64,000 nt of DNA from positions 1 to 64,000 of the forward strand of contig CANJKV010000007.1 in NCBI GenBank assembly GCA_947474855.1, in the 5' to 3' direction. The stretch is from Aurantimonadaceae bacterium (GTDB taxonomy: Bacteria > Pseudomonadota > Alphaproteobacteria > Rhizobiales > Rhizobiaceae). Shown here one piece after another: positions 1-10,577 of the stretch. The notes under the pieces are model-generated. The model searched no databases and was not told the DNA's origin. It saw nothing but the letters and a program-made list of their open reading frames with translations. Position 1 is the first letter of the stretch. The number at the start of each line of letters is the position of its first letter. The translations under genes were made by a program, and so were the position numbers.

Positions 1-962
1 AGCTTCGGGTCGATGTCGAGGTCGAGCATGCCGCCCTCGCCGCCCGAGACGATCTCCTCGCGGTTGAAGCCGTAGAAGCGCATCAGCCAGTCGGCCTGGT
101 AGAGCCGGTGCTCGCGCATCATCGGCGGCTTGACGAGCGGCAGGCGGCTCGAGGAATCCGGGATCGGCGAGAAGGCGGAGTAGTAGACGCGGCGGAGCTG
201 GTAGTTGCCGTAGAGGTTTTCCGAGCGGCCGAGGATCTGGTCGTCGTCGGCGCCGTCCGCGCCGATGATCATCTGCGTCGACTGCCCGGCGGGTGCGAAG
301 CGGCGCGGCTTGGCGCGGCCCTTCCCGGCATCCGCGGCTTCGCCCTTGGCGTCGTCGATCTTCATGCGCAGGCGACCCATGGCCTGGCGGATGTCGCGCG
401 GCTTCTTCTCGGGGGCGAGGCTTTCCAGCGTCACGTCGGTCGGCAGCTCGATGTTGATCGACAGGCGGTCGGCGTAGAGCCCGGCCTCCTCGATGAGGGC
501 CGGCGAGGCCTCGGGGATGGTCTTCAGGTGGATGTAGCCGTGGAAGTTCTCGCGCGTCCGCAGGAGCTTGGCCACCCGCACCATCTCCTCCATCGTGTAG
601 TCGGAGGAGCGGATGATGCCCGAGGACAGGAACAGGCCCTCGATGTAGTTGCGCCGATAGAAGCTCATGGTGAGCTGCACCACCTCCTCCGCCGTGAAGC
701 GGGCGCGCGCGACGTTCGAGGACGAGCGGTTCACGCAGTAAAGGCAGTCGTAGATGCAGAAGTTGGTCAGAAGCAGCTTCAGGAGCGAGATGCAGCGCCC
801 GTCCGGCGCATAGGCGTGGCAGATGCCCGAGCCTTCGGTCGAGCCGATGCCTTTCGCCTTCACAGCGTTGCGCTTCTCCGAGCCGCTGGAGGCGCAGGAC
901 GCGTCGTACTTCGCCGCGTCGGACAGGATGGCGAGCTTGTCGATGAGCGTCGTCTTGGCCAT
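1..962 (-). CDS. Radical SAM protein, putative DNA modification/repair (3' end off window)
   Basis: The minus-strand frame is open from an ATG at 962 to the window edge, about 320 residues, so the C-terminus is missing; the ORF track omits it because it has no stop here. It begins MAKTTLIDKLAILSDAAKYD. A CX3CX2C cluster (CIYDCLYC, about residue 75) marks a radical SAM [4Fe-4S] site, followed by VNRSSSN and later SSGIIRSSDYTMEEM. This fits the radical SAM family that is usually encoded beside a uracil-DNA-glycosylase-like protein and is presumed to act in DNA repair or modification. That partner would lie left of position 1. No clear Shine-Dalgarno precedes the ATG; an AT-rich TATATC lies 7-12 bases upstream, so a leaderless or very short-leader mRNA is possible. 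A GTTC-N7-GTTC box directly upstream supports SOS control. The family call is firm; the biochemical reaction is unknown. Confidence 0.85.
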   Translation of the reverse strand, partial: MAKTTLIDKLAILSDAAKYDASCASSGSEKRNAVKAKGIGSTEGSGICHAYAPDGRCISLLKLLLTNFCIYDCLYCVNRSSSNVARARFTAEEVVQLTMSFYRRNYIEGLFLSSGIIRSSDYTMEEMVRVAKLLRTRENFHGYIHLKTIPEASPALIEEAGLYADRLSINIELPTDVTLESLAPEKKPRDIRQAMGRLRMKIDDAKGEAADAGKGRAKPRRFAPAGQSTQMIIGADGADDDQILGRSENLYGNYQLRRVYYSAFSPIPDSSSRLPLVKPPMMREHRLYQADWLMRFYGFNREEIVSGGEGGMLDLDIDPK

Positions 963-976
963 GGCAAGGATATAAT

Positions 977-991
977 GTTCGCTCTTCGTTC
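977..991. promoter_or_regulatory. Candidate LexA (SOS) box GTTC-N7-GTTC
   Basis: The sequence GTTCGCTCTTCGTTC is an exact match to the alphaproteobacterial LexA direct-repeat consensus GTTC-N7-GTTC. It sits 15-29 bases upstream of the radical SAM start codon, where a repressor would cover the promoter. The nearest other gene, Uma2, ends at 1075 and points the same way, so the box can only serve the radical SAM gene. Confidence 0.7.
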
Positions 992-1074
992 AAGCCACAC
1001 GGATGAGGCGATCACCGGTGGACAAGTGCCGGAACGCGCGAGGTTTTCCTGCGACAAATGCGCCGGGAGGTTGG

Positions 1075-1692
1075 TCAGAGGTCGGCGCCCTCCGGCAGTC
1101 TTCCACCGACGAGCTGAAACTTGGGGCGAACCGTCGGATGGAGAGTGTCGTACAAGTCCACGAGGCTCAGCGAGGCGCCGATCTCCGGCAATTCGATGAT
1201 ATCCGACAAGTCGTCATATCGCTCAACACGCCACTCTCCCTCTGGATCGCGGCGGTAGAGCTTCAACGAGACGATATCGGGCTCGACGAGGGCGATGACG
1301 CGGATGTCGGCGTGAGCCCGGTATTCGTCGAGCTTGTCCGTCGCGTCGATCGTCGTGGTGCCTGGCGAACTCACCTCCACGACCAACACAGGCCGGACAG
1401 CCGCTAGTGCGGCAGGGTCTGGAGGTCCGCAATCCACGACGACGTCCGGATAGCGGATGCCGCCGAGGCTCGTGCGGACGGCGACGTCGCTCGCCGTGGT
1501 TCGGCACCCGCCGCGCTTGGCCTGCGGCGCCAGGGCAACGAGGATGTTGCTCGCGACGACCGCGTGATTCTGCCGTGTCCCGGCCATCATGCGCACGATC
1601 CGGCCGTCGACCAGTTCGAAGCGCTCCGACTGGGTCACGACCCAGCGCAGGAAATCGTCGGCGGAAACGCGCTCGTGCTCGGGAACGGCCAT
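1075..1692 (-). CDS. Uma2 family PD-(D/E)XK endonuclease-like protein
   Basis: About 205 residues, the usual Uma2 (DUF820) length. Visible hallmarks are the early FELVDGRIV motif, RYPDVVVD carrying the core Asp and VLVVEVSSP carrying the Glu of the nuclease fold, then DKLDEYRA and IRVIALVEP. The ORF extends nine codons upstream to a GTG at 1719, but the ATG at 1692 (MAVPEHERV) gives the normal family N-terminus. Uma2 proteins are very common in some alphaproteobacteria and cyanobacteria; their cellular role is unsettled. It stands alone between the radical SAM gene and the response regulator, all on the minus strand. Confidence 0.85.
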   Translation of the reverse strand: MAVPEHERVSADDFLRWVVTQSERFELVDGRIVRMMAGTRQNHAVVASNILVALAPQAKRGGCRTTASDVAVRTSLGGIRYPDVVVDCGPPDPAALAAVRPVLVVEVSSPGTTTIDATDKLDEYRAHADIRVIALVEPDIVSLKLYRRDPEGEWRVERYDDLSDIIELPEIGASLSLVDLYDTLHPTVRPKFQLVGGRLPEGADL

Positions 1693-1763
1693 GAAGAATC
1701 CGCCTGCCTCTTCGTACACGCCCGCAGGATAGGCGCCCCATCACCAGGACGCCACCCGCCCCC

Positions 1764-2171
1764 TCAAATCCCCGTCTGGGTTTCCCCCGCGTCGATGGCG
1801 CCCTCCTTGACCGGTACCAGCGCTTCGATCTGGGCAACGAGCTTGGCGAAGTCGACGGGCTTGGCGTGGTAGTCGTCGCAGCCGGCGGCGATGGTCTTCT
1901 CGCGGTCGCCGGACATGGCGTGGGCGGTGAGCGCGATGATCGGCATCCGCGGAATGGACGAGTCGGCGCGGATGGTGCGCGCGGCGGTCCAGCCGTCGAG
2001 CACGGGCAGGTTCATGTCGAGGAGGATGATGTCGGGCTGGGCGACCTTGGCCTTCTCGACGCCGTCCTGCCCGTCATGGGCGAGGATCACCTCGAAGCCG
2101 CGCCGCTTCAGGCGGCGGGACAGGAAATCCCAGATCTCCTCATGATCCTCGACGAGCAGGATCCGGGTCAT
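1764..2171 (-). CDS. Single-domain response regulator (CheY-like)
   Basis: 135 residues, consisting only of a receiver domain. It starts [12 protein letters not shown] (acidic pocket), has the phospho-acceptor Asp in [14 protein letters not shown] (about residue 52), the Thr in IALTAHAM and the Lys in YHAKPVD. There is no output domain. Its ATG overlaps the TGA of the upstream hybrid kinase (ATGA), so the two are translationally coupled. It probably acts as a phosphate relay or diffusible partner of that kinase. The longer 294-aa ORF in the track is in the same frame but its first 159 residues are an out-of-frame reading of the kinase gene. Confidence 0.9.
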   Translation of the reverse strand: MTRILLVEDHEEIWDFLSRRLKRRGFEVILAHDGQDGVEKAKVAQPDIILLDMNLPVLDGWTAARTIRADSSIPRMPIIALTAHAMSGDREKTIAAGCDDYHAKPVDFAKLVAQIEALVPVKEGAIDAGETQTGI

Positions 2172-5100
2172 GGCTTGGTCTCCACTCTGGCGTCCGCGGT
2201 ATCGCGCGGCGCTGCGACGTCCGTCGGCGGCAGGTCGCCGACGGTCACTTTCCTTATCTGGCGCGCGAGGCTCCTCAGGTCGACCTCGCCCTTGGCGAGC
2301 ACCCGGTCGGCGTCCTGGCTGAGATGGGTGCGCTCGTCGGCGGTCAGGTCCTTCGACGTCAACACGAGTACCGGCACGTCGTTCCAAGCCGGCTCGTCGC
2401 GCATCACCTTGAGGAAGGCGAAGCCGTCCATCACCGGCATCACGAGGTCGAGGAGGATGAGGTCGGGCACGAGCTCGCGCATGCGCTCCAGGGCCTGCGC
2501 GCCGTCCTGCGCGGTTACGACCTTCAGGTTCTCGCGCTCCATCAGCCGGCGCGTGCGCTCCAGCGCGTCCGGATCGTCGTCGACGGCGAGGACATAGCCG
2601 TCGGGGTTCGAGCGATAGCGGTCGAGCGCCTTTTTCAGCCGGTTCCACTCGACCGGCTTGACGAGGTAGTCCGACGCGCCGAGCGCGTAGCCGAGGCCCT
2701 GCTCGTTGAGGTTGGTCAGCATCACGACGGGAATGTCGGAGAGCGTCGGATCGGCCTTGAGGCGCGACAGCACCGACCAGCCGTCGAGGCGGGGCATGGT
2801 GACGTCGAGAAGGATCGCGTCGGGCTTGAGCTGGACGGCGAGCTCGAGGCCCGCCGCCCCGTCGGCGGCCGAGCGCACGATGAAGCCTTCCTTAACGAGG
2901 AAGCGCCCGACGAGGTCGCGCATGTGCGGGTCGTCGTCGATGACGAGCACGAGACCGGAAGAGGCCTTGCGCTCCTCGCGCCCGATCGGCGCCTCGTCGC
3001 TCGGCACGTCGGGTGCAGCCGCCTCAGGGAGGACCGCCGGCAGGCGGATGATGAAGGTCGAGCCCTCCCCTTCCCGGCTGGAAACCTCGATCGAGCCCCC
3101 GAGCATCTCGGAAAAGGCGCGGGTGATGGCGAGGCCGAGGCCGGTGCCGCCGAACTTTCTCGTCGTCGAGGCGTCGGCCTGAGTGAAGCGCTGGAACAGC
3201 TTGCCGACCTGCTCCTCGCTCATGCCGATGCCGGTGTCGGAGACCGAGAAGGTCACGACGTCCGGCCCTCCAGACGCGCCCGCCTCGCGCACCGCCCGCA
3301 GCGTGATCGTCCCGTTCTCGGTGAACTTCGAGGCGTTCGACAGGAGGTTGATCAGGCACTGGCGCAGCTTGACCTGGTCGGTGTGCATGGTGCCGAGGCT
3401 CTCGTCCGCCTCGAGGACGAGGCGGTTGTTCTTCTTGGCGATCAGCGAGTCGACGGTCGAGATGACCTCGGTCACGGTGGCGAGGGCGTCGAAGCTCTCG
3501 GCGTAGACGTCCATGCGCTCGGCCTCGATCTTGGACAGGTCGAGGACGTCGTTGATCAGGGACAGGAGGTGGCGGGCATTGCCTTTGATCTTGGACAGGT
3601 CGGCGGTCAGCGCCGTTTCGCCCATCTCCTCCAGCTCCTCCTCCATCATCTCGGAATAGCCGATGACGGCGGTGAGCGGGGTTCTCAGCTCGTGGCTCAT
3701 ATTGGCGATGAACTGGCTCTTGGCCCGGTTCGCCGTTTCGGCCGCGTCCTTGGCGTCAGCCAGCTCGCGCTCGGCTTCGCGCTGGAGCGTGACGTCGGTG
3801 TTGGTGCCGAACCAGCGCACGACGCGGCCCCGCTCGTCGCGGACGGGAACCGCCTGGCTCAGGAACCAGCGATATTCGCCGTCGGCGCGCCGCAGCGGGA
3901 AGGTGTCCTCCCATTCCTCTTCGCCGGACAGCGCCAGCTGGAACTTCGTGACGACCCGTTCGAGGTGGTCGGGATGATGGACCTTGTGCCAGCCGTAGCC
4001 GCGCATTTCGTCCAGCGTCGTGCCGGTGAACTCAAACCAGCGCTTGTTGTACCAGAAGATCTCCCCCTTCGGCGTCGCCGTCCAGGCGAGCTGGGGGATG
4101 TTGTCGGCCAGGACCTTGAACTGGAGGTTGGCCTCGCCGAGCTTGGCCTCGATGGTCTTGGTCTCGGTGATGTCGGCGTGGGTCCCGATCCATTCGGAGA
4201 TCGAGCCGTCGTCGGCGAGAATCGGCACGGCGCGCACCAGCATGTGCCGCCAAGCGCCGTCGTGCCGGCGCAGCCGGTGCTCGGTGGCGTAAGGCGTCTG
4301 CTCGTGGACGGCCTTGTTCCAGGTCGCGGCGCTGGCTTGCCTGTCGTCGGGATGCACGGCCTCGACCCAGCCGGCGCCGCGATACTCGTCGAAGCTCTGG
4401 CCGGTGAAGCGCTCCCAGGCCGGCTGCGGCTCCTCGAAGCTGCCGTTCTCGGCCGTCGACCAGACGATCGCGGCGACCGCGTCGATCAGCGAGCGGAAGC
4501 GCTTCTCGGAGCGCGAGAGGCGGCGCTGGGCGTGGTGGCGGCCGGTGGAGTCCATCACCGCGATGCCGCAGGCGCGCTCGCGGGCCGAAGCGTTCGAGAT
4601 GCCCGCCGCGTTGAGGGGGTAGAAGCTGGCCAGAAGCAGGCGCTCCTTCTCGGCCTCCACGCCGCCGAGCACGAACTCGACGTTGAGCTGCGTGGCGCCG
4701 GTGTCGAGCACCTGCCGCACGAGGCGCTCGGCACGCTCGCGCTGGCCGGGGAAGAGCCGCTCCAGCGTGTCGCCCTCGACGAGCGGCACGCGGTCCGCGG
4801 TCATCTCGGCCAAACTCTCGTTGATGCGGCGCAGGCGCAGGTCCTCGCCCACGAAGCCGAGCCCGACGGGCGAATAGCGCAGGACGTTGGCGAGCGCGTC
4901 GGCGGTGCGCTTGTTCTGCCGCTGGCGCCAAAGCGCGGTCGCCGCGAGAAGCAGCGCCGCCACGGCCGCGACGAAGAAGGCGGTGTTGGCGAGCGTCTCG
5001 ATGGATCCCGCCCGCCGCGCCAGGAGGGCGCTTCGATCGAAGGAGGCGGCGCGCAGGTCGTCCGCCGCCGCGCGCACGGACTCCATGATCTCAAGCCCGC

Positions 5101-5524
5101 GGCCGCTTCGCACCAGCGCGGCCGCCGGCTCGAAGCCCTCCACGCGGCGCGCCTCGACCACCTGGCCGGCGAAGTCGACCTGCGCGGCGACCTCCTCCCG
5201 GATGCGCGCGAGATCCGTTTCCGGCCGCCCCATCTGCGCGAGCGTCTTGCCCAGCGTGTCGAGAGCGGGCGTCACCGCCTTCACCGCCCCGTCATAGGGA
5301 CGCAGGAAGGCCTCGTCGCCGGTCAGCGTGAACCCGCGCTGCGAGGTTTCGACGGTGGTGACCTGGAGAAGCAGGGCGGCGAGCTGGTCGCGCAGGGCGA
5401 TCTCACCGAGCACCGCCTCGCGCCGCTCTCCGTTCTGCCAGGAGGCCCAGCCGTAGGCGACAACGGCACCGAGAAGCGCCAGGCTGCAAAGCACCATTAC
5501 GATGCGCTGGGGATGACGGCCCAT
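2168..5524 (-). CDS. Hybrid sensor histidine kinase with PAS domains and two C-terminal receivers
   Basis: 1118 residues from the ATG at 5524 ([12 protein letters not shown]); the track's 1578-aa version adds a shadow of the M19 dipeptidase. Order: TM helix (8-28), a CHASE3-like extracytoplasmic domain (about 40-180, with [13 protein letters not shown]), a second TM (about 184-200), three PAS/PAC modules (about 220-580), HisKA with the phospho-His in MSHELRTPL (about 610), HATPase_c with DTGIGM and GGTGLGLAI, receiver 1 with LLDVTMP (about 904) and receiver 2 with LLDLVMP (about 1025). It is an inner-membrane sensor; the signal is unknown. It is coupled to the single-domain regulator downstream, giving three receivers in one operon. 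No DNA-binding output is encoded nearby. Confidence 0.92.
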   Translation of the reverse strand: MGRHPQRIVMVLCSLALLGAVVAYGWASWQNGERREAVLGEIALRDQLAALLLQVTTVETSQRGFTLTGDEAFLRPYDGAVKAVTPALDTLGKTLAQMGRPETDLARIREEVAAQVDFAGQVVEARRVEGFEPAAALVRSGRGLEIMESVRAAADDLRAASFDRSALLARRAGSIETLANTAFFVAAVAALLLAATALWRQRQNKRTADALANVLRYSPVGLGFVGEDLRLRRINESLAEMTADRVPLVEGDTLERLFPGQRERAERLVRQVLDTGATQLNVEFVLGGVEAEKERLLLASFYPLNAAGISNASARERACGIAVMDSTGRHHAQRRLSRSEKRFRSLIDAVAAIVWSTAENGSFEEPQPAWERFTGQSFDEYRGAGWVEAVHPDDRQASAATWNKAVHEQTPYATEHRLRRHDGAWRHMLVRAVPILADDGSISEWIGTHADITETKTIEAKLGEANLQFKVLADNIPQLAWTATPKGEIFWYNKRWFEFTGTTLDEMRGYGWHKVHHPDHLERVVTKFQLALSGEEEWEDTFPLRRADGEYRWFLSQAVPVRDERGRVVRWFGTNTDVTLQREAERELADAKDAAETANRAKSQFIANMSHELRTPLTAVIGYSEMMEEELEEMGETALTADLSKIKGNARHLLSLINDVLDLSKIEAERMDVYAESFDALATVTEVISTVDSLIAKKNNRLVLEADESLGTMHTDQVKLRQCLINLLSNASKFTENGTITLRAVREAGASGGPDVVTFSVSDTGIGMSEEQVGKLFQRFTQADASTTRKFGGTGLGLAITRAFSEMLGGSIEVSSREGEGSTFIIRLPAVLPEAAAPDVPSDEAPIGREERKASSGLVLVIDDDPHMRDLVGRFLVKEGFIVRSAADGAAGLELAVQLKPDAILLDVTMPRLDGWSVLSRLKADPTLSDIPVVMLTNLNEQGLGYALGASDYLVKPVEWNRLKKALDRYRSNPDGYVLAVDDDPDALERTRRLMERENLKVVTAQDGAQALERMRELVPDLILLDLVMPVMDGFAFLKVMRDEPAWNDVPVLVLTSKDLTADERTHLSQDADRVLAKGEVDLRSLARQIRKVTVGDLPPTDVAAPRDTADARVETKP

Positions 5525-5719
5525 GGGACTCCGGCGACGACTGGCGGGGGACGGCGGCCGGTTCCGGCCGCTTCGCGATGAGACAAACAAGTCTAGGGCG
5601 CCGGCGGCGATTTCGCAGATGGCGGCTGCCACGGCGAAGCCGGTGCTTGCGTCCCGCGCCGCGATCCCGGACGATGGGACACCCGGCCCTCCTGGTGCCT
5701 TGCGAACGAGACCCCTGCC

Positions 5720-6778
5720 ATGGCGGACATCATTCCCGTCTTCGACGGGCACAACGACGTGCTCCTGCGCCTGTGGATCGAGGGCGAAGGGGCGATCGAC
5801 CGCTTCCTGTCCGGCACCCGCGCCGGTCACATCGACCTGCCGCGGGCGCGTGCCGGGGGCCTTGCCGGCGGGCTCTTCGCGATCTTCCCGCCCTCGCCGC
5901 ACGATCCGAGCCTCATCGACCGGATGCCGAAGGGCGGCTACGCCATTCCGCTTCCAACCCCGCTCGACCAAGCCGAAGGCGTCGCCGCGACGATCGGCAT
6001 GGCCTCCATCCTGTTCCGCCTGGAAGCGGCCTCGAAGGGTGCGCTCGCCGTCTGCCGCTCGGTCGCCGAGATCCGCGCGGCGATCGCCCGCGGCGCGCTG
6101 GCGGCCGTTCTCCACGTCGAGGGGGCCGAGGCGATCGGACCGGACCTCGCCATGCTCGACGTCCTCCACGCGGCGGGCCTGCGCTCGCTGGGCCCGGTCT
6201 GGAGCCGCAACAACGTCTTCGGCGATGGCGTGCCGATGCGCTTTCCCGCGACCGCCGATCACGGCGGCGGCCTGAGCGAAGCCGGTCGGGCGCTGGTGAA
6301 GCGCTGCAACGAACTGCGAATCGTCGTCGATGTCAGCCACATGACGGAGAAGGGTTTTCACGACGTCGCGGCGCTCTCGAGCGCGCCGCTCGTCGCCACC
6401 CACTCCAACGTCCACGCCCTTTGCCAGCACAGCCGAAACCTGTCCCACGCGCAGTTCGAGGCGATCCGGGCGAGCGGGGGCGTCGTCGGCCTGAACTTCG
6501 CCACGGCCTTCCTGCGCGAGGACGGCTCCATGGATCCGCACACGGCGCTCGACGTCCTCGTGCGCCACCTCGCGGCCATGGTGGAGCGCCTCGGCGAGGA
6601 CGGCGTCGCGCTCGGTTCGGACTTCGACGGCGCAACCATTCCCCAGGCGGTCGGCGATGCCGCCGGCCTGCCGCGGCTGGTCGGCGCCATGCGCGCGGCC
6701 GGCTTCGGCGAGACCCTGATCGCCAAGATCGCGCGCGAGAACTGGCTCTCGGTCCTCCGGCGCACCTGGGGCGCTTGA
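5720..6778 (+). CDS. Membrane dipeptidase, peptidase family M19
   Basis: 352 residues with the M19 (renal dipeptidase-like) metal sites: FDGHND near the N-terminus (about 9-14), the bridging Glu in HVEGAEAIG (about 134), the histidines in [11 protein letters not shown] and VATHSN, and LGSDFDG near the C-terminus. It hydrolyses dipeptides using a binuclear zinc centre. There is no signal peptide, so it is expected in the cytoplasm. It precedes a full dipeptide ABC importer on the same strand (137-base gap), which suggests import followed by hydrolysis. The start is divergent from the sensor kinase, with a 195-base shared upstream region. Confidence 0.93.
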   Translation: MADIIPVFDGHNDVLLRLWIEGEGAIDRFLSGTRAGHIDLPRARAGGLAGGLFAIFPPSPHDPSLIDRMPKGGYAIPLPTPLDQAEGVAATIGMASILFRLEAASKGALAVCRSVAEIRAAIARGALAAVLHVEGAEAIGPDLAMLDVLHAAGLRSLGPVWSRNNVFGDGVPMRFPATADHGGGLSEAGRALVKRCNELRIVVDVSHMTEKGFHDVAALSSAPLVATHSNVHALCQHSRNLSHAQFEAIRASGGVVGLNFATAFLREDGSMDPHTALDVLVRHLAAMVERLGEDGVALGSDFDGATIPQAVGDAAGLPRLVGAMRAAGFGETLIAKIARENWLSVLRRTWGA

Positions 6779-6915
6779 ACGCCCAAGGCGCGGGCAAACC
6801 AAGGCCTTGCATAGGGAAACGGCGCTGGATAGCCTTCGCGTGATTGCGGCGCAGGGGCGATTCACCAGGGTCGTCCCACCCCTGCGGCCGGACCCGACGA
6901 ACAAAGGCTCTTCCC

Positions 6916-8550
6916 ATGTCGACCTTCGCCCGCCGCACCGGAACCGCCTCCCGCCTCGCGCTCGGGACCGCGCTCGCCGCCCTGGCGCTCCTCGGGGCCG
7001 CGCCCGCCGTGCTCGCCGAAACGCCGGCCGACACGCTGGTGATCGCCAACGGCATCGACGACCTGATCTCGCTCGACCCGGCCCAGGCCTTCGAGTTCTC
7101 TGGCCTCGACCAGATCAACAACATCTACGAGACGCTGGTCGAGATCGACCCGGCGACGCTCCAGCCGGTGCCGGGCCTCGCCGAGAGCTGGACCGTGTCC
7201 GAGGACGGGCAGACCTTCACCTTCAAGATCCGCCAGGGGCGGGTCTTCGCCTCCGGCAATCCGGTAACGGCCAAGGACGCGGCCTTCTCGATCCAGCGCG
7301 CCGTCCGGCTGAACCAGTCCCCGGCCTTCATCCTCACCCAGTTCGGCCTGACGCCGGAAAACGTCGAGCAGACGGTGACGGCGCCGGACGACCAGACGCT
7401 CGTCCTGAAGCTCGACCGCCCCTACGCCCCGACCTTCGTCACCAACGCGCTCACCGCCGAGGTCGGCTCGGTGGTCGACATGCAGACGGTGATGGAGCAC
7501 GTCGAGGGCGAGGACTTCGGCAATGCCTGGCTTTCGGTGAACTCGGCCGGCTCCGGCCCCTACATGCTGCGCGCCTGGAAGCCCAACGAGAGCGTCATCC
7601 TCGAGGCGAATCCGAACTTCGACCGCCCGGTGCCGCTGAAGCGCGTCTTCGTGCGCCATGTCGTCGAGCCCGCGACGCAGCGCCTGCTTCTGGAGAACGG
7701 CGACGTTGACATCGCCCGCAACATCGCGCCCACCGACATCGACGCCATCGAGGCGGGGCCGAACACGCACATGCAGACCGAGCTGCGCGGCCAGATCTAC
7801 TATCTCTCCGGCAACCAGAAGAACGAGATCCTGGCGAAACCCCAGGTGATGGAGGCCATCAAGTACCTCATCGACTACGAGGGCATGGCGAACACCATCG
7901 TCAAGGGCACCAACCAGGTCCACCAGTCCTTCCTGCCCCAGGGCTTCCTCGGCGCCATCACCGACAAGCCCTATGCGCAGAACGTCGAGAAGGCCAAGCA
8001 GCTCCTGGCGGAAGCGGGCTACCCGCAAGGGTTCGCGATCGAGATCCTGATCCGCAACGAGCAGGAGCGCATCGACATCGCCCAGGCCCTCCAGGGCGCG
8101 CTGGCGCAGGGCGGCATCCAGGCCTCGATCCGCCAGACCACCGGCGCCGAGGCGCTGTCGATCTTCCGCGCCCGCAACCACCAGCTGACGCTCCAGACCT
8201 GGGGGCCGGACTATCCCGACCCCAACACCAACGCCTCGGTCTTCGCGGCCAACGCCGACAACACCGACGAGGGCCAGCTCACCGGCAACCTCGCCTGGCG
8301 CAACGCCTATCCCGCGACCGAGACCACGCCGATGGTCGCCGAGGCCGTCGTCGAGAAGGACGAGGCCAAGCGCCGCGCGCTCTACGAGGAGATGCAGCGC
8401 ATCTCGCAGAAGTCCTCGCCCTTCGCCATCATGTTCCAGCGCTCCGAGCCGGCCGGCATCCGCGACGGCGTCGAGGGCTTCAAGGCCGGCGGCGCGGTGT
8501 CCTCGGCCTTCTACTGGACCGTCACCAAGGGCGGCGCGGCGGCGCAGTAA
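6916..8550 (+). CDS. ABC transporter substrate-binding protein, dipeptide/oligopeptide type (SBP family 5)
   Basis: 544 residues from the ATG at 6916; the longer track ORF has no signal-like start. A Sec signal peptide (FARRTG...[16 protein letters not shown]) ends near residue 35. The mature protein opens with [17 protein letters not shown] and contains [10 protein letters not shown] and [15 protein letters not shown], typical of DppA/OppA-type family 5 binding proteins. It acts in the periplasm. It is followed after 12 bases by the permease genes. The preceding M19 dipeptidase points to peptides as the ligand, although family 5 proteins also bind opines, nickel chelates or glycosides. Confidence 0.93.
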   Translation: MSTFARRTGTASRLALGTALAALALLGAAPAVLAETPADTLVIANGIDDLISLDPAQAFEFSGLDQINNIYETLVEIDPATLQPVPGLAESWTVSEDGQTFTFKIRQGRVFASGNPVTAKDAAFSIQRAVRLNQSPAFILTQFGLTPENVEQTVTAPDDQTLVLKLDRPYAPTFVTNALTAEVGSVVDMQTVMEHVEGEDFGNAWLSVNSAGSGPYMLRAWKPNESVILEANPNFDRPVPLKRVFVRHVVEPATQRLLLENGDVDIARNIAPTDIDAIEAGPNTHMQTELRGQIYYLSGNQKNEILAKPQVMEAIKYLIDYEGMANTIVKGTNQVHQSFLPQGFLGAITDKPYAQNVEKAKQLLAEAGYPQGFAIEILIRNEQERIDIAQALQGALAQGGIQASIRQTTGAEALSIFRARNHQLTLQTWGPDYPDPNTNASVFAANADNTDEGQLTGNLAWRNAYPATETTPMVAEAVVEKDEAKRRALYEEMQRISQKSSPFAIMFQRSEPAGIRDGVEGFKAGGAVSSAFYWTVTKGGAAAQ

Positions 8551-8562
8551 GCCTCAAGCGCC

Positions 8563-9654
8563 ATGACCGTTCCCGGTCCCTCCCCCGCCGAGATCGCGCC
8601 GCCCGGCGCGCCCGGCGGGGGGCTCGCATTCCCCCGCATCCTCCGGCGGTCGGCGACGACGTTCGGCACGCTCCTCGTCACGCTCTTCGGCCTCCTGCTC
8701 GCGACCTTCCTGATCGCCCGCGTCGTTCCGATCGACCCGGTGCTCGCGATCGTCGGCGACCGGGCGACGCAGGCGCAGTACGAGGCGGCACGCGTGGCGC
8801 TGGGCCTCGGCCGGCCGCTCTGGGAGCAGTTCATCGCTTACGCCGGCGACGTGCTCACGGGCGACTTCGGCCGCTCCACCCTCACCTCCCGGCCCGTCCT
8901 CCAAGACGTCGCCGGCGCCTTTCCCGCGACGCTGGAGCTGGCGACGCTCGCGACCCTCCTCGGCGTCCTCGTCGGCATTCCGGCCGGCGTCGTCGGCGCG
9001 ACGCACCAGGGGCGATGGCCGGACCAGTTGATCCGCGTCGTCGGGTTGCTGGGCTATTCCGTGCCGGTCTTCTGGCTGGGCCTCGTCGCGCTCCTCGTCT
9101 TCTACGGCCAGCTCGGCTGGACCGCGGGGCCCGGCCGCCTCGACACCGCCTTCGAGCTTTCCTACGAGTTCGACGTCACGCCTTATACCGGCTCGATCCT
9201 CCTCGACAGCGCCCTGTCGGGCGCCTGGGACGTGTTCGGCAACGCGCTCTCGCACCTCGTCCTGCCGGCCTGCGTGCTCGGCTACTTCTCGCTCGCCTAC
9301 ATCGCCCGGATGACGCGCTCCTTCATGCTGGAGCAACTCGGCCAGGAATACGTCACCGCCGCGCGGGTGAAGGGCGTCTCGGAGGCCCGCGTCGTCTGGG
9401 TCCACGCGCTCGGCAACGCCGCCGTGCCCTTGATCACCGTCGTCGCGCTCTCCTACGCGACGCTCTTGGAGGGATCGGTGCTGACCGAGACGATCTTCGC
9501 CTGGCCGGGCATCGGCCTCTACGTCACCAACGCCCTCTTCGCCGGCGACTTCAACGCCGTCCTCGGCGGCACCTTCGTGGTCGGCGTCGCCTTCATCCTC
9601 CTGAACTTCCTCTCCGACCTCCTCTACCGCATCGTCGATCCGAGGGCGCGATGA
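8563..9654 (+). CDS. ABC transporter permease, DppB-type
   Basis: 363 residues. A helix near residue 35-55 follows a Pro/Gly-rich N-terminal tail, then come the DppB-type RVVPIDPV segment, the periplasmic GLGRPLWEQF segment and an inner-membrane permease domain whose EAA loop reads TAARVKGVSEARVVWVHALGN. It ends LLYRIVDPRAR, typical of DppB. It forms a heterodimeric channel with the next gene. Its TGA overlaps the next ATG (ATGA). Confidence 0.93.
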   Translation: MTVPGPSPAEIAPPGAPGGGLAFPRILRRSATTFGTLLVTLFGLLLATFLIARVVPIDPVLAIVGDRATQAQYEAARVALGLGRPLWEQFIAYAGDVLTGDFGRSTLTSRPVLQDVAGAFPATLELATLATLLGVLVGIPAGVVGATHQGRWPDQLIRVVGLLGYSVPVFWLGLVALLVFYGQLGWTAGPGRLDTAFELSYEFDVTPYTGSILLDSALSGAWDVFGNALSHLVLPACVLGYFSLAYIARMTRSFMLEQLGQEYVTAARVKGVSEARVVWVHALGNAAVPLITVVALSYATLLEGSVLTETIFAWPGIGLYVTNALFAGDFNAVLGGTFVVGVAFILLNFLSDLLYRIVDPRAR

Positions 9655-10577
9655 CGAGCCTCGCGCCCGAGAAGACCGACCTTCGCGCCTGGCTGAACAG
9701 CGACACGCCGCGCTCGCGCGGTCACGCCCGCGCCATCGCGCTCTGGGGGGCGCTGTCCGACCTCGCCCGCAATCCGCTGACGGTCTTCGGCGCGCTCCTG
9801 ATCCTCGCGCTCCTCCTCACCGCCGCCTTCGCGCCGCTGATCGCGACGCACGCGCCGGACGCGCAGAACCTCGCCGGCCGCCTCCAGCCGCCCGGCTGGA
9901 ACGGCCACCTCCTCGGCACCGACGAGCTCGGCCGCGACATCTTCTCGCGCATCGTCCACGGCTCGCGCGTGACGCTCTCGGTGGTCGCCATCGTCGCGCT
10001 CACCGCCCCGCTCTTCGGCCTCCTGATCGGCACCGTGGCGGGCACGCTCGGCGGCTGGACCGACCGCGTCCTCATGCGCTTCACCGACATCGTCCTCGCC
10101 TTCCCGCGGCTCGTCCTCGCGCTCGCCTTCGTCGCCGCGCGCGGGCCGTCGATCGAGAACGCCGTGATCGCCATCGCGCTCACCGCCTGGCCGCCCTACG
10201 CCCGCGTCGCGCGGGCCGAGGCGCTCACCGTGCGCCGCTCCGACTACATCGCCGCCGCGCGGCTAGGCGGCGCCTCGACGCCGCGCATCATCCTCTTCCA
10301 CGTCGTGCCGATGTGCCTGTCCTCGGTGATCGTGCGCGTCACGCTCGACATGGCCGGCATCATCCTCACCGCCGCCGGCCTCGGCTTCCTCGGCCTCGGC
10401 GCGCAGCCGCCGCTCGCCGAATGGGGCGCGATGATCTCCTCGGGCCGCCAGTTCCTCCTGACCAACCCCTGGGTCGCGACGATCCCCGGCATCGCCATCC
10501 TCCTCGTCAGCCTCGGCTTCAACCTCCTCGGCGACGGGTTGCGCGACGTCCTCGACCCGCGGTCGGCCAGGCGATGA
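9651..10577 (+). CDS. ABC transporter permease, DppC-type
   Basis: 308 residues from the ATG at 9651, which overlaps the dppB-type stop; the 520-aa ORF in the track adds out-of-frame upstream sequence. It shows the DppC N-terminal domain (NPLTVFGALLILALLL), the HLLGTDELGRDIFSRI motif near residue 90, the EAA loop YIAAARLGGASTPRIILFHVVP and the C-terminal NLLGDGLRDVLDPR. It is the second membrane subunit of the peptide importer and is translationally coupled on both sides. Confidence 0.93.
   Translation: MTSLAPEKTDLRAWLNSDTPRSRGHARAIALWGALSDLARNPLTVFGALLILALLLTAAFAPLIATHAPDAQNLAGRLQPPGWNGHLLGTDELGRDIFSRIVHGSRVTLSVVAIVALTAPLFGLLIGTVAGTLGGWTDRVLMRFTDIVLAFPRLVLALAFVAARGPSIENAVIAIALTAWPPYARVARAEALTVRRSDYIAAARLGGASTPRIILFHVVPMCLSSVIVRVTLDMAGIILTAAGLGFLGLGAQPPLAEWGAMISSGRQFLLTNPWVATIPGIAILLVSLGFNLLGDGLRDVLDPRSARR

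Noticed and set aside
2324-5581. 1085-aa plus-strand ORF over the histidine kinase
   Set aside because: It is antisense to a clear multidomain kinase and rich in Arg/Gly/His/Leu/Val low-complexity sequence, as expected for a shadow in GC-rich DNA.
5525-6904. N-terminal extension of the kinase ORF to 6904
   Set aside because: This part is antisense to the M19 dipeptidase; the TM helix and CHASE3 region begin at the ATG at 5524.
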